NCBI GenBank assembly: GCA_023145215.1
Contig: JAGLED010000016.1
Coordinates: 1 to 53,182 of the forward strand
Length of the DNA stretch: 53,182 nucleotides
Origin: Rhodospirillales bacterium
GTDB taxonomy: Bacteria > Pseudomonadota > Alphaproteobacteria > Rhodospirillales > Casp-alpha2
Direction: 5' to 3'
Part shown: positions 26,140 to 34,741 of the stretch, one piece after another
How the letters are laid out: each line of letters begins with the position of its first letter
Position numbering within the stretch: the first letter of the stretch is position 1
Notes under the pieces: model-generated
Database searches by the model: none
Told to the model about the DNA's origin: nothing
The model's input: only the letters and a program-made list of their open reading frames with translations
Program-made: the position numbers and the translations under genes

Positions 26140-27411
26140 CTATTCGGCGGCGGCTTTCGCCTCGCCGACGGCACCCGACGCCTTGACCCGTTCGAGGTCA
26201 TCGCCCTCGTAACCGAGCACCTGCGTCAGGATTTCATCTGTGTGCTCACCCAGAAGCGGCGAACGAAAGACTTCGACCGGGCTTTCCGACAGTTTGATCG
26301 GGCAGCCGACCGAGAGATACGGCCCGCGCTCCGGGTGATCGACTTCGACGATGGTGCCGGTTTTGCGCAGCCCTTCGTCTTCCGCGATCTCTTTCATCGA
26401 AAGAATCGGGCCGACCGGAATGTTGAGCGGGTTGCAGATATCCATGACCTCGAACTTAGTCTTGGTCATCGTCCACTGTTCGATGCGTTCGAAGATTTCG
26501 GTCAGCTTGTCGAGCCGCTCGGGCGGTGTCGCATAGCCTTCCTTGGTCTTCCACTCCGGTTCGCCGATGACGTCGCAGATATGCTCCCATACGGCGGCCT
26601 GGGTGATGAAGTACGTGTAGGCGTTGGGATCGGTTTCCCAGCCTTTGCATTTCAGGATACGGCCCGGCTGGCCGCCGCCCGAGTCGTTGCCCGCGCGCGG
26701 CGTCGCATCGCCGAACGGAATGCCTTCGCCGAACTGCGAGTATTCTTTCAGCGGACCCGCTTTCAGGCGCTGCTGGTCGCGCAGCTTGACCCGGCACAGA
26801 TTGACGACGCCGTCCTGCATGGCCGCCGTAACGCGCTGCCCCTTGCCCGACTTCTCACGGTGATAAAGCGCCGTGACGATGCCCAGCGCGAGATGCAGGC
26901 CGGTGCCGGAATCGCCGATCTGCGCGCCCGTCACGACCGGAATGCCGTCGAGGAAACCCGTCGTCGACGCGGCCCCGCCGGCGCATTGGGCGACGTTTTC
27001 GTAAACCTTGCAGTCCTCGTACTTGCCGGGGCCGAAGCCCTTGATCGAGGCCAGGATCATCTTCGGATTGATTTCCTGGATGCGTTCCCACGTGAAGCCC
27101 ATGCGGTCGAGCGCGCCGGGGGCAAAGTTCTCGACCATGACGTCGCACGTCTTGATCAGGCGTTCGAGAACTTCCTTGCCGGTCTCGTTTTTCGAGTTCA
27201 GCTCGATCGAGCGCTTGTTGTGGTTGAGCATGGTGAAGTAGAGCGAGTCCGCGCCCGGGACGTCGACCAGCTGCTTGCGGGTCGCGTCGCCGACGCCGGG
27301 GCGTTCCACCTTGATCACGTCGGCGCCGAACCACGCCAGGAGCTGGGTGCAGGTCGGACCGGACTGGACGTGCGTGAAATCCAGAATTTTGATGCCTTCG
27401 AGAGCTTTCAT
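26140..27411 (-). CDS. frc: Formyl-CoA:oxalate CoA-transferase
   Basis: Class III CoA-transferase of 423 residues that moves CoA from formyl-CoA to oxalate, giving oxalyl-CoA and formate. It follows the Oxalobacter enzyme closely: [52 protein letters not shown] and [18 protein letters not shown]. The catalytic aspartate is Asp167 in [10 protein letters not shown], and the mobile glycine loop is GGGQPG (245-250), the feature that marks Frc within the CaiB family. It directly follows oxc in the minus-strand operon (42 bases), making the usual two-gene oxalate cycle. Confidence 0.95.
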   Translation of the reverse strand: MKALEGIKILDFTHVQSGPTCTQLLAWFGADVIKVERPGVGDATRKQLVDVPGADSLYFTMLNHNKRSIELNSKNETGKEVLERLIKTCDVMVENFAPGALDRMGFTWERIQEINPKMILASIKGFGPGKYEDCKVYENVAQCAGGAASTTGFLDGIPVVTGAQIGDSGTGLHLALGIVTALYHREKSGKGQRVTAAMQDGVVNLCRVKLRDQQRLKAGPLKEYSQFGEGIPFGDATPRAGNDSGGGQPGRILKCKGWETDPNAYTYFITQAAVWEHICDVIGEPEWKTKEGYATPPERLDKLTEIFERIEQWTMTKTKFEVMDICNPLNIPVGPILSMKEIAEDEGLRKTGTIVEVDHPERGPYLSVGCPIKLSESPVEVFRSPLLGEHTDEILTQVLGYEGDDLERVKASGAVGEAKAAAE

Positions 27412-27453
27412 CGTATGCTCCTGTACTAAGAAGTTATGACGTGCGGCACGTTG

Positions 27454-29193
27454 TTATTTCTTCGAAACGACGCTTTGCGGGTTGAGGTTGCCGATGCGCC
27501 CGCTTTCGGTGCCCGCCTTTTCGTCGATCACCGCGTTGACGAGTGTCGGCTTACCTGACTTGAGGGCTTCGTTGACGGCCTGCGTAAGCTCGTCGGGGGA
27601 CGTCGCATAGACGCCGACGCCGCCGAACGCTTCCATCATCTTGTCGTAGCGCGCATCCTTGACGAACACGGTGGTCGCCACATCATCGCCGCCCGACGGA
27701 TTGACGTCGGTGCCGCGGTAGATCCCGCCGTTGTTGAAGACGACGACGCAGATCGGCAGGTTGTAGCGGCAGATGGTTTCGATCTCCATCCCCGAAAACC
27801 CGAACGCGCTGTCACCTTCGACGCACAGCACCCGCTCGCCGGTTTCGACAGCAGCCGCGATGGCCTGGCCCATGCCGATCCCCATCACGCCCCAGGTGCC
27901 GACGTCGAGACGCTTGCGCGGTTTGTAGATGTCGATGATCGAGCGCGCGAAGTCGAGGGTGTTGGCCCCTTCGTTCACCAGAATGGTGTCCGGGTTCTCG
28001 GCGATGATGCGTTTGAGTGCCCCCAGCGCGCCGTGGAAATCCATCGGCGAGTTGTTGTTCAGAAGGCGCGGCGCCATCTTTTCGACGTTGCTGTCGCGCT
28101 TGGCTTTGACCGCGTCGGTCCAGTCGGCGGGCGGTTTCTGCCAGTCCTTGCCCATGCCGTCGAGCAGCGCGCCGACGCACGATCCGATGTCGCCCACCAG
28201 CGGCGCCGCGACCTCGACGTTCGAGTCCATCTCTTTCGGTTCGATATCGATCTGCACGAACTTCTTCGGCGCATCGCCCCACTGCTTGCCCTTGCCGTGG
28301 CTAAGAAGCCAGTTGAGCCGCGCACCGATCAGCATGACGGTGTCGGACTCTTTCAGCACCAACGAGCGCGCGGCGCCCGCGTAAAGCTCGTGATCATCCG
28401 GCAAAAGACCCTTCGCCATGCTCATTGCGATGTACGGAATGCCGCTGGTTTCCACCAGCTTGCGGATATCGTCGTCGACCTGCGCATAGGCCGCGCCCTT
28501 CCCGAGGATGATCAGCGGACGCTTGGCATCCTTAAGGACGCCGAGCGCGCGCTTCACAGCCTCGGGTGCAGGGAGCTGCGCGGGTGCAGGGTCGATGACC
28601 TTGACCAGCGATTTTTCGCCGGCCGCTGCATCCATGACCTGGCCCAGCAGGGCGGCCGGGAGATCGAGATATACACCGCCCGGACGGCCGGAGACCGCGG
28701 CGCGGATGGCGCGCGCGATGCCGATACCGATGTCTTCGGCGTGCAGGACACGATACGCCGCCTTGCAGTGCGGCTTGGCGATCGCGAGCTGATCCATTTC
28801 CTCGTAGTCGCCCTGCATCAGGTCGACGATCTCGCGTTCGGACGAACCGGAGATCAGGATCATCGGGTAGCAGTTGGTCGTCGCGTGGGCGAGGGCGGTC
28901 AGGCCGTTCAGGAAGCCAGGCGCGGAGACGGTCAGGCAGATGCCAGGTTTCTTGGTCAGATATCCGGCGATGGCGGCGGCGTAGCCCGCGTGCTGTTCAT
29001 GGCGGAAGGACAGGACGCGCATCCCCTCCGCCTGCATGAAGCGGCCGAGATCGGTGATCGGAATCCCCGGCACATTATAAATGGTGTTGATGTCGTTCAG
29101 CTTGAGCGCATCGATGACGAGATGGAAGCCGTCCGTCAGCGGCGCATCATCCGCACCTTGTTGTTCTTTCGTTTCCGTCGCGGTCGACGACAT
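27454..29193 (-). CDS. oxc: Oxalyl-CoA decarboxylase
   Basis: TPP-dependent decarboxylase of 579 residues converting oxalyl-CoA to formyl-CoA and CO2. The N-terminal pyrimidine-binding domain has the cofactor-activating Glu66 in [19 protein letters not shown]. The C-terminal diphosphate domain has the motif [20 protein letters not shown] ending in VVFNNGG. The pattern [14 protein letters not shown] and the [14 protein letters not shown] start are typical of Oxc rather than acetolactate synthase. It is the first enzyme gene after gntR (31-base gap) with a GGAGG ribosome-binding site. With frc it forms the oxalate degradation core. The formate produced can go to FdhBA or Fhs, both in this window. 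Confidence 0.95.
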   Translation of the reverse strand: MSSTATETKEQQGADDAPLTDGFHLVIDALKLNDINTIYNVPGIPITDLGRFMQAEGMRVLSFRHEQHAGYAAAIAGYLTKKPGICLTVSAPGFLNGLTALAHATTNCYPMILISGSSEREIVDLMQGDYEEMDQLAIAKPHCKAAYRVLHAEDIGIGIARAIRAAVSGRPGGVYLDLPAALLGQVMDAAAGEKSLVKVIDPAPAQLPAPEAVKRALGVLKDAKRPLIILGKGAAYAQVDDDIRKLVETSGIPYIAMSMAKGLLPDDHELYAGAARSLVLKESDTVMLIGARLNWLLSHGKGKQWGDAPKKFVQIDIEPKEMDSNVEVAAPLVGDIGSCVGALLDGMGKDWQKPPADWTDAVKAKRDSNVEKMAPRLLNNNSPMDFHGALGALKRIIAENPDTILVNEGANTLDFARSIIDIYKPRKRLDVGTWGVMGIGMGQAIAAAVETGERVLCVEGDSAFGFSGMEIETICRYNLPICVVVFNNGGIYRGTDVNPSGGDDVATTVFVKDARYDKMMEAFGGVGVYATSPDELTQAVNEALKSGKPTLVNAVIDEKAGTESGRIGNLNPQSVVSKK

Positions 29194-29224
29194 GTCGTTT
29201 CCTCCGTGGTCGATAAGCCTTCGC

Positions 29225-29980
29225 TCAGGCCGTTGATTTACGATTCGATTTGCCGCGCGGGGTGTCCGCCGGCTCGGGTTCCGCAGCGCTCAGATCGGTG
29301 AACTCGTGCCAGTTCTTCCGGATGTGCGCATGTAGCCGCATGGTGTGTTCGCGAACCAGCTTGCTGGCGAGATCGCCGTCGCGCTTCTCGATCGCGTCGA
29401 TGATGTGCATGTGATCGTCGACCGACAGGCTGACCCGGTCGGCCTCGGCCATGGCCCGGGCGCGGATCGCGCGCATGTGCAGGAACAGGCCGTCGGCGAT
29501 GGAGTGCAGCATCGAGCATTTCGAGAGTTCGAGAATGCGGCGATGGAAGCGGATGTTGGCTTCCGAATATTCGTCCATGTGCGCGCGGGCTTCGTTCTTC
29601 GTGTAGTCCGCGACCATCTTTCTAAGTGAAGCGACTTCGTCGTCCGACGCGTGCTCGGTCGAAAGACGGGCGGCCATGCTTTCAAGCGCCGCCCAGACGG
29701 TGATCATTTCCAGGACTTCTTCGAGGGACTTTCGTTTGATGAAGATCCCCTTGCGCGGCTGGATGTCGACGAAGCCTTCCTGCTCCAGACGGGCGAGGGC
29801 TTCACGGATCGGTGTGCGGGAGATGCCGAGCTGTTCGGCCATCTTGCGTTCTTCGAGTTTCAGGTTGGCGTCGGCATCGTAAATGTTCATGCCGGTGATG
29901 GCGTCTTTCAGGACCTCGTAAATGTGGTCCTTGAGACTGAAATTCGTCCCGACTGCCTTGAGCTTCAAGCTCCGCGCCAT
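29225..29980 (-). CDS. GntR-family regulator with FCD domain, probable oxalate regulator
   Basis: A 251-residue FadR-subfamily regulator. The N-terminal winged helix has [13 protein letters not shown] and the recognition segment [27 protein letters not shown]. The FCD ligand domain shows the metal-binding histidines in [20 protein letters not shown] and [11 protein letters not shown], the type that binds small carboxylates. The ATG at 29980 is chosen for its AGGAGGGG ribosome-binding site; the frame stays open far upstream into the promoter but without sense. It heads the oxc-frc operon and faces the ligase operon across a 326-bp region with two copies of TGGTATACCA. Control of both operons and of tctCBA is inferred. 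Confidence 0.88.
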   Translation of the reverse strand: MARSLKLKAVGTNFSLKDHIYEVLKDAITGMNIYDADANLKLEERKMAEQLGISRTPIREALARLEQEGFVDIQPRKGIFIKRKSLEEVLEMITVWAALESMAARLSTEHASDDEVASLRKMVADYTKNEARAHMDEYSEANIRFHRRILELSKCSMLHSIADGLFLHMRAIRARAMAEADRVSLSVDDHMHIIDAIEKRDGDLASKLVREHTMRLHAHIRKNWHEFTDLSAAEPEPADTPRGKSNRKSTA

Positions 29981-30065
29981 CGTCCCCTCCTGAGTGCCGA
30001 TTAACCGATATGTTGCCCCACCCGTTAGACCACGGCGTCGGGCAGTCGGCCAGCACCTTTGTTCT

Positions 30066-30075
30066 TGGTATACCA
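30066..30075. promoter_or_regulatory. Candidate GntR operator, gntR-proximal
   Basis: TGGTATACCA, a perfect 10-bp palindrome fitting the FadR-subfamily form TGGT-N2-ACCA. It lies 85 bases upstream of gntR in the only non-coding stretch over 300 bp in the window (29981-30306). Apart from the two operators that stretch holds AT-rich promoter-like DNA and no evident gene. Confidence 0.6.
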
Positions 30076-30197
30076 TATGCCACTCCTTGAAGCCCCGCAA
30101 CAACGGAATCAACGTTGAATTTTGCTGCGGTGCACCCAAAACGACCTCGCTAAGTCCCGGTTTTCTGCTGTTTTTTGAATTGCCTGAAAATATCAAC

Positions 30198-30214
30198 TGG
30201 TATATGGTATACCA
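30198..30214. promoter_or_regulatory. Candidate GntR operator, ligase-proximal (double half-site)
   Basis: The second TGGTATACCA is at 30205-30214, with an overlapping extra half-site TGGTATATGG at 30198-30207. It is about 92 bases upstream of the sucC-like ATG (30307). The exact repetition of the palindrome at both ends of one divergent promoter region is the main support. Confidence 0.6.
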
Positions 30215-30306
30215 GATTGAAAGGCCAAACGGCGCTGGTTTGCAAGTAAAAAAAGCGCAAAAACAATCAGGTGCGGGAGTTATCCCCATTCAATCGGGAG
30301 GCGGCG

Positions 30307-31470
30307 ATGAATCTTTACGAATACGAAGCCAAGGAGATCCTGGCGCAGTACGGCGTGCCGGTGCCGGAGGGCCGCAGTGTCATGACGGCGGCGGACGCCG
30401 AAGCGGCGGCTAAGGAATTGCCGGGCCACAAGTTCGCCGTGAAAGCACAGATCCTGGCCGGCGGGCGCGGTCTCGCGGGGGGCGTCGAGTTGGCGCCGAC
30501 GCCCAGCAAGGTCGGTGAGATCGCAAAACGGATGCTCGGCTCGCGCCTGGTCACGGTGCAGACCGGCGCCGAAGGCGAGACGGTGGAGCGGGTCTATGTC
30601 GAGACGGCGGTCGATTCGCGAAAGGACTTCTTCCTCGCCGTGCTCGTCGATCAGGCACTGGCGCAGATCGTCGTGCTGGGATCGCGGAACGGCGGCGTCG
30701 ATTTCGAGGACCGCGTGGCGCGCGAACCTGGCATCGTCGAAACCCTGCCGGTGAATAGCGATGGGTCCCTTGACGACACCGCGTGCGACGGGTTCCTGTC
30801 CCGGCTCGGCATCGCGGGCGACCTGGCCGCCGAGGCGCGCCGGATTATCGACGCTTTGGTGAAGGTTTTCCGGCGTATCGACGCAACCCTGATCGAAATC
30901 AATCCACTGACGCTGACGAGTGAAAACACATTCTCGGCCATCGACGCCAAGGTCAGCATCGACAACAACGCCCTGTTCCGCCATCCGGAGTTCGCCGGGC
31001 TGGCGTCGAGCGCCGGCGGCGACGAGATCGAGATGCAGGCACAGAAAGACGAAATCAATCTCGTCCGCCTCGACGGAAATATCGGCGTCGTCGTCAACGG
31101 CGCCGGGCTCGCCCTCGCGACCCAGGACGGGATATCCGACGCGGGTGGGAAGGCGGCCAACTTCATGGACATCCGCACCACCGCGACAAGCCTTCAGGTG
31201 GCGCGCGGGATCGGCATCCTGTTGAGCGATCCGAATGTGAAGTCGATCCTCGTCAACATTCACGGAGGTGGCATGACACCGTGCGACACCATCGCCGAAG
31301 CGTTGGCCCTGGCGCTCGCGTGGTCGGACAGGAAGGTGCCGGTCGTGACCCGTCTGGCCGGGCACAATGCGGACTATGCCCGCCAGATGCTGGTGGACAG
31401 AGGGATTCCCCACGAACGCTGCGACAGCATGCGCGACGCCATCTCCGCCGCCATCGCGCGCGCGGCCTGA
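30307..31470 (+). CDS. Succinyl-CoA-synthetase-like beta subunit (ATP-grasp), divergent carboxylate-CoA ligase
   Basis: A 387-residue homologue of SucC/MtkA: NLYEYEAKEILAQYGVPVPEG start, VKAQILAGGRGLAGGV ATP-grasp segment (45-60), IEINPLTLT and NGAGLALATQD. Two loops near the carboxylate site differ from the family. The usual glycine-rich LDVGGGA reads MDIRTTAT (287-294), and the usual NIFGGI-x-RCD reads NIHGGGMTPCD (317-327), so the Arg is lost. This suggests a substrate other than succinate or malate. It starts at the ATG after GGGAGGCGG and is paired with the alpha gene 14 bases on. Being divergent from gntR-oxc-frc and upstream of formate dehydrogenase, it may activate oxalate or formate to the CoA thioester (inference). 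Malate-CoA ligase is an alternative. Confidence 0.82.
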   Translation: MNLYEYEAKEILAQYGVPVPEGRSVMTAADAEAAAKELPGHKFAVKAQILAGGRGLAGGVELAPTPSKVGEIAKRMLGSRLVTVQTGAEGETVERVYVETAVDSRKDFFLAVLVDQALAQIVVLGSRNGGVDFEDRVAREPGIVETLPVNSDGSLDDTACDGFLSRLGIAGDLAAEARRIIDALVKVFRRIDATLIEINPLTLTSENTFSAIDAKVSIDNNALFRHPEFAGLASSAGGDEIEMQAQKDEINLVRLDGNIGVVVNGAGLALATQDGISDAGGKAANFMDIRTTATSLQVARGIGILLSDPNVKSILVNIHGGGMTPCDTIAEALALALAWSDRKVPVVTRLAGHNADYARQMLVDRGIPHERCDSMRDAISAAIARAA

Positions 31471-31484
31471 GAGAGGAGCATGAC

Positions 31485-32363
31485 ATGAGCATTCTTTGTA
31501 ACGCGGAAACCAGACTGATCGTCCAAGGCATGACCGGCCGGTCCGGTACGTTCTATACGGATCAGGCAATCACCTATGGGACCAATGTCGTCGGCGGGGT
31601 GCGGCCGGGAAAAGGCGGCAAGACGCACATCGGCCGACCGGTGTTCAACACCGTTCGCGAAGCGATGGCGGAAACCAGCGCCGACGCGACGATGGTGATG
31701 GTGCCGGCGCACAATGCGGCCGAGGCGATGATCGAGGCGGTCGAGGCGGAAATGCCCTTGATTGTCTGCGTCACCGAACGCATTCCCGTGCTCGACATGA
31801 TCCGTGTCAAGGACGCGCTCAATGGCTCGGTGAGCGAGCTTGTCGGTCCCAACTCCCAGGGCGTGCTGACGCCCGGGGCCTGCAAGATCGGCGTCATGTC
31901 GACCGCGGACGCGCGCCCGGGCACAATCGGTATCGCGTCCCGCTCGGCCTCGCTGACAAGTGAAGTGGTCGCCGGCTTGAGCGCTGTCGGCCTGGGTCAG
32001 TCGACGACCGTCGGTGTCGGGGGCGATCCGGTGCACGGCATCGGTTTTCAGCGGTGTCTCGAACTATTCATGGCGGACCCGGGGACGACCGGGATTGTGC
32101 TTGTCGGTGAAATCGGGGGCAGCGAGGAAGAGCAGGCGGCGGCGTATCTCAAGGCGAACCGTGCCGCCAAGCCCGTCACGGCGCTTGTCGTCGGCCGTCA
32201 TGCGCCGGCGCAGCGGCGCATGGGTCATGCCGGGACACTCTCTGTTTTCGGCAGCGGAAGCGCGGCCTCGAAGAATGCCGCCCTTAAGTCCGCAGGCGTA
32301 TGCGTCGTCGAGAATGTAGACGATGTCGCCCAAGCGATGGCCGGTACGATGGCGGCTGCCTAA
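31485..32363 (+). CDS. Succinyl-CoA-synthetase-like alpha subunit, divergent carboxylate-CoA ligase
   Basis: A 292-residue homologue of SucD/MtkB that binds CoA and carries the phosphohistidine. The phosphorylated His248 is kept in RRMGHAGT, and the CoA-binding N-terminus is kept (ETRLIVQGMTGRSGTFYTDQ). Several active-site loops differ from canonical enzymes: GPNSQG for GPNCPG (121-126), SRSASLTSE for SRSGTLTYE (152-160) and VTERIP for (I/V)TEGIP (97-101). The changes concentrate where CoA and carboxylate meet, matching those in the beta subunit. It is the second gene of the ligase-isochorismatase-fdhBA operon, with a GAGAGGAG ribosome-binding site. Paired ATP/GTP-dependent ligase activity is expected; the acid is inferred to be oxalate or formate from context only. 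Confidence 0.83.
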   Translation: MSILCNAETRLIVQGMTGRSGTFYTDQAITYGTNVVGGVRPGKGGKTHIGRPVFNTVREAMAETSADATMVMVPAHNAAEAMIEAVEAEMPLIVCVTERIPVLDMIRVKDALNGSVSELVGPNSQGVLTPGACKIGVMSTADARPGTIGIASRSASLTSEVVAGLSAVGLGQSTTVGVGGDPVHGIGFQRCLELFMADPGTTGIVLVGEIGGSEEEQAAAYLKANRAAKPVTALVVGRHAPAQRRMGHAGTLSVFGSGSAASKNAALKSAGVCVVENVDDVAQAMAGTMAAA

Positions 32364-32481
32364 TGTCGTTCGGTGTGGCGGTGCGCGATAGTGGTTTGAC
32401 CGGCGGTCGCAGAGCGCCATATGTTCAGTGGTATGCCATCGACCAGAATGGCGACGGGGGAGACAATCTTGTGCGGTACGC

Positions 32482-33024
32482 ATGCTGATACGTTCCGGCG
32501 ATTCCTGTCTGATAGTCATCGATATGCAGGAGCGGCTTGTGCCCGCGATGCAGGCGCCCGCGCGTACCATCAAGAACGCCAAGCTGTTGATCTCGGTCGC
32601 CCGCGAACTCGACATTCCGGTCTTGCTGACCGAGCAGTACCCCAAGGGGCTGGGCCGCACGGTCAAGGAAATCGCGAACGTCGCCAATGGCCTGCCGGTG
32701 CTGGAAAAGATGCACTTTTCCTGCATGGAGGACACGAGTTTCGCCGATGCGTTTCATACGCTCGGCCGCAAGCAGGCGGTGATCGCCGGGATGGAGGCGC
32801 ACATCTGCGTCATGCAGACCGCGGTCAACCTGATGGACGAGGGCTACGAGGTGTTCGTCGTCACGGACGCCACGTCGTCCAGGACGCTGGAAAGCGAACA
32901 GGCGTGTCTCGACCGGCTGGGTGCCTGCGGGGCGGGGATTGTAACGACGGAAATGGTTGTGTTCGAATGGCTGGGAAAGGCCGGAACGGACGCGTTCAAA
33001 AAACTTTTGCCATTGGTGAAGTAG
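32482..33024 (+). CDS. Isochorismatase-family cysteine hydrolase
   Basis: A 180-residue cysteine hydrolase of the isochorismatase/nicotinamidase fold. The triad is visible as Asp14 (LIVIDMQERL), Lys76 (LEKMHFSCM) and Cys109 (GMEAHICVMQTAV). The ATG at 32482 gives the normal family N-terminus. Members hydrolyse amides or vinyl ethers; here the substrate is unknown. A small amide such as oxamate or an N-formyl compound would fit the setting, but nothing in the sequence proves this. It lies 118 bases after the ligase alpha gene and 13 bases before fdhB, so it is probably in the same operon. Confidence 0.82.
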   Translation: MLIRSGDSCLIVIDMQERLVPAMQAPARTIKNAKLLISVARELDIPVLLTEQYPKGLGRTVKEIANVANGLPVLEKMHFSCMEDTSFADAFHTLGRKQAVIAGMEAHICVMQTAVNLMDEGYEVFVVTDATSSRTLESEQACLDRLGACGAGIVTTEMVVFEWLGKAGTDAFKKLLPLVK

Positions 33025-33037
33025 GTTAACCGGCGAT

Positions 33038-34741
33038 ATGGAAACATTCGAAAAGAAACGTCCCAAACCCAAGCGCCCGGGCAGCGGCAACCGCAAAAAG
33101 GCACGCGCCTTCCCGAAAGGCCGCCAGGTTCAGCCTGATGCGCGAAAAGAAGTGCAGCAGCTTCTGAAGGGCAAGTCGCGCGCCCGCGACCTGCTGATCG
33201 AGCACCTGCATCTGATCCAGGACAAGTACGGTCACTTGTCGGCGGGCCATCTTGCGGCGCTGGCAGAGGAAATGAAGCTGGCGATGGCGGAAGTGTATGA
33301 GGTCGCGACCTTCTATCATCATTTCGACGTGGTGCGCGAAGGCGAGACCGCGCCGCCGGAAGTCACGATTCGCGTTTGCGACTCGCTCAGCTGCGAAATG
33401 GCGGGTGCGAAAGACATTATCAAAAAGCTCGGCGACAAAGCGCCCAAGTACGTCCGCGTCGTGCACGCGCCCTGCATGGGGCTTTGCGACAAGGCCCCCG
33501 CGGCGGCCATCGGCAAAAATTACACCGGGCATGTCTCCGTCCAGTCGCTTTTGAAGGCGGCGCGGGACCGCGACGTGAAACCTCAGCGCGTGAAGTATCA
33601 GAGCTATGACGCCTATGTGAAAGCCGGCGGCTACAAGGTTCTGAAGGACTTGCGGAAGGGCAAGCAGACCCCGGACGACGTGGCGGACACGCTTTTGGAA
33701 GCGGGGCTGCGCGGTCTTGGCGGCGCCGGGTTCCCGTCCGGGCGCAAGTGGGGTTTCGTGCGCGCCGCCGAGGGGCCGCGTTACATGTGCATCAACGCCG
33801 ACGAGGGCGAGCCCGGCACGTTCAAGGACAAGCTCTACCTCGAAACCAAACCGCACCAGTTTCTCGAAGGCATGCTGATCGGCGCCTGGGGCGTCGAGGC
33901 GAAAGCGGTCTACATTTACCTTCGTGACGAATACCCGGACATCCACCGCGTGCTCACCAAAGAGATCGCGGTGCTGGAAAAGAAAAAGATCATCGAGCCC
34001 GGTTACGTGCATCTGCGCCGGGGCGCGGGTGCGTATATCTGCGGCGAGGAAAGCGCGATGATCGAAAGCATCGAGGGCAAGCGCGGCCTGCCGCGTCACC
34101 GCCCGCCCTATGTCGCGCAGGTCGGCGTGTTCGACCGCCCGACCCTGGTGCACAACGTCGAGACCGTTTTCTGGATGCCTGAAATCCTGAGTAAAGGCGC
34201 CGACTGGTTCATCAAGCAGGGCCGGGAAGGGCACAAGGGCAACCGGTCGTATTCCGTTTCCGGACGGGTCAAAAAGCCGGGCGTGGTGCTGACCGCGGCC
34301 GGCGCGACGGCGGAAGAATTGATCGAAGCCTGCGGCGGAATGCTCGACGGGCACACGTTCAAGGGATACCTCCCCGGTGGGCCGTCGGGCGGGATCATGC
34401 CGGCATCGATGGGCGATCTGCCGCTCGATTTCGGCGAACTCGAAAAGCACGGGCACTTCGTCGGGTCGCACGCCGTGGTGATCCTGTCGGATAAAGACCA
34501 CATGCGCGACGTCTCGGTGAACCTGTTGAAGTTCTTCGAGGACGAAAGCTGTGGTCAGTGTACGCCCTGCCGCGTCGGCTGTGAAAAGGCCGTGAAGCTG
34601 ATGGGCGAGAAAAAGTGGAACTCCAAGCTGCTCGGCGAACTGTCGACGGCGATGGCCGATGCGTCGATCTGCGGTCTGGGCCAGGCCGCCCCGAACCCGA
34701 TCCGTTCGGTCATGAAATACTTCAAGAAGGAAGTGAGCTGA
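33038..34741 (+). CDS. fdhB: NAD-dependent formate dehydrogenase beta subunit (fused NuoE-NuoF type)
   Basis: A 567-residue subunit passing electrons from the catalytic subunit to NAD. The NuoE/thioredoxin-like part (about 35-185) carries a [2Fe-2S] site with Cys114, Cys119, Cys146 and Cys150 (CDSLSCEM, APCMGLC). The NuoF-like part binds NADH and FMN (GLRGLGGAGFPSGRKW, NADEGEPGTFKDK) and ends with a [4Fe-4S] site, ESCGQCTPCRVGC. The fused E-F arrangement is typical of two-subunit soluble formate dehydrogenases. A basic Lys/Arg-rich tail precedes the first domain. Its stop overlaps the fdhA start by one base (TGATG), indicating coupling. Confidence 0.94.
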   Translation: METFEKKRPKPKRPGSGNRKKARAFPKGRQVQPDARKEVQQLLKGKSRARDLLIEHLHLIQDKYGHLSAGHLAALAEEMKLAMAEVYEVATFYHHFDVVREGETAPPEVTIRVCDSLSCEMAGAKDIIKKLGDKAPKYVRVVHAPCMGLCDKAPAAAIGKNYTGHVSVQSLLKAARDRDVKPQRVKYQSYDAYVKAGGYKVLKDLRKGKQTPDDVADTLLEAGLRGLGGAGFPSGRKWGFVRAAEGPRYMCINADEGEPGTFKDKLYLETKPHQFLEGMLIGAWGVEAKAVYIYLRDEYPDIHRVLTKEIAVLEKKKIIEPGYVHLRRGAGAYICGEESAMIESIEGKRGLPRHRPPYVAQVGVFDRPTLVHNVETVFWMPEILSKGADWFIKQGREGHKGNRSYSVSGRVKKPGVVLTAAGATAEELIEACGGMLDGHTFKGYLPGGPSGGIMPASMGDLPLDFGELEKHGHFVGSHAVVILSDKDHMRDVSVNLLKFFEDESCGQCTPCRVGCEKAVKLMGEKKWNSKLLGELSTAMADASICGLGQAAPNPIRSVMKYFKKEVS

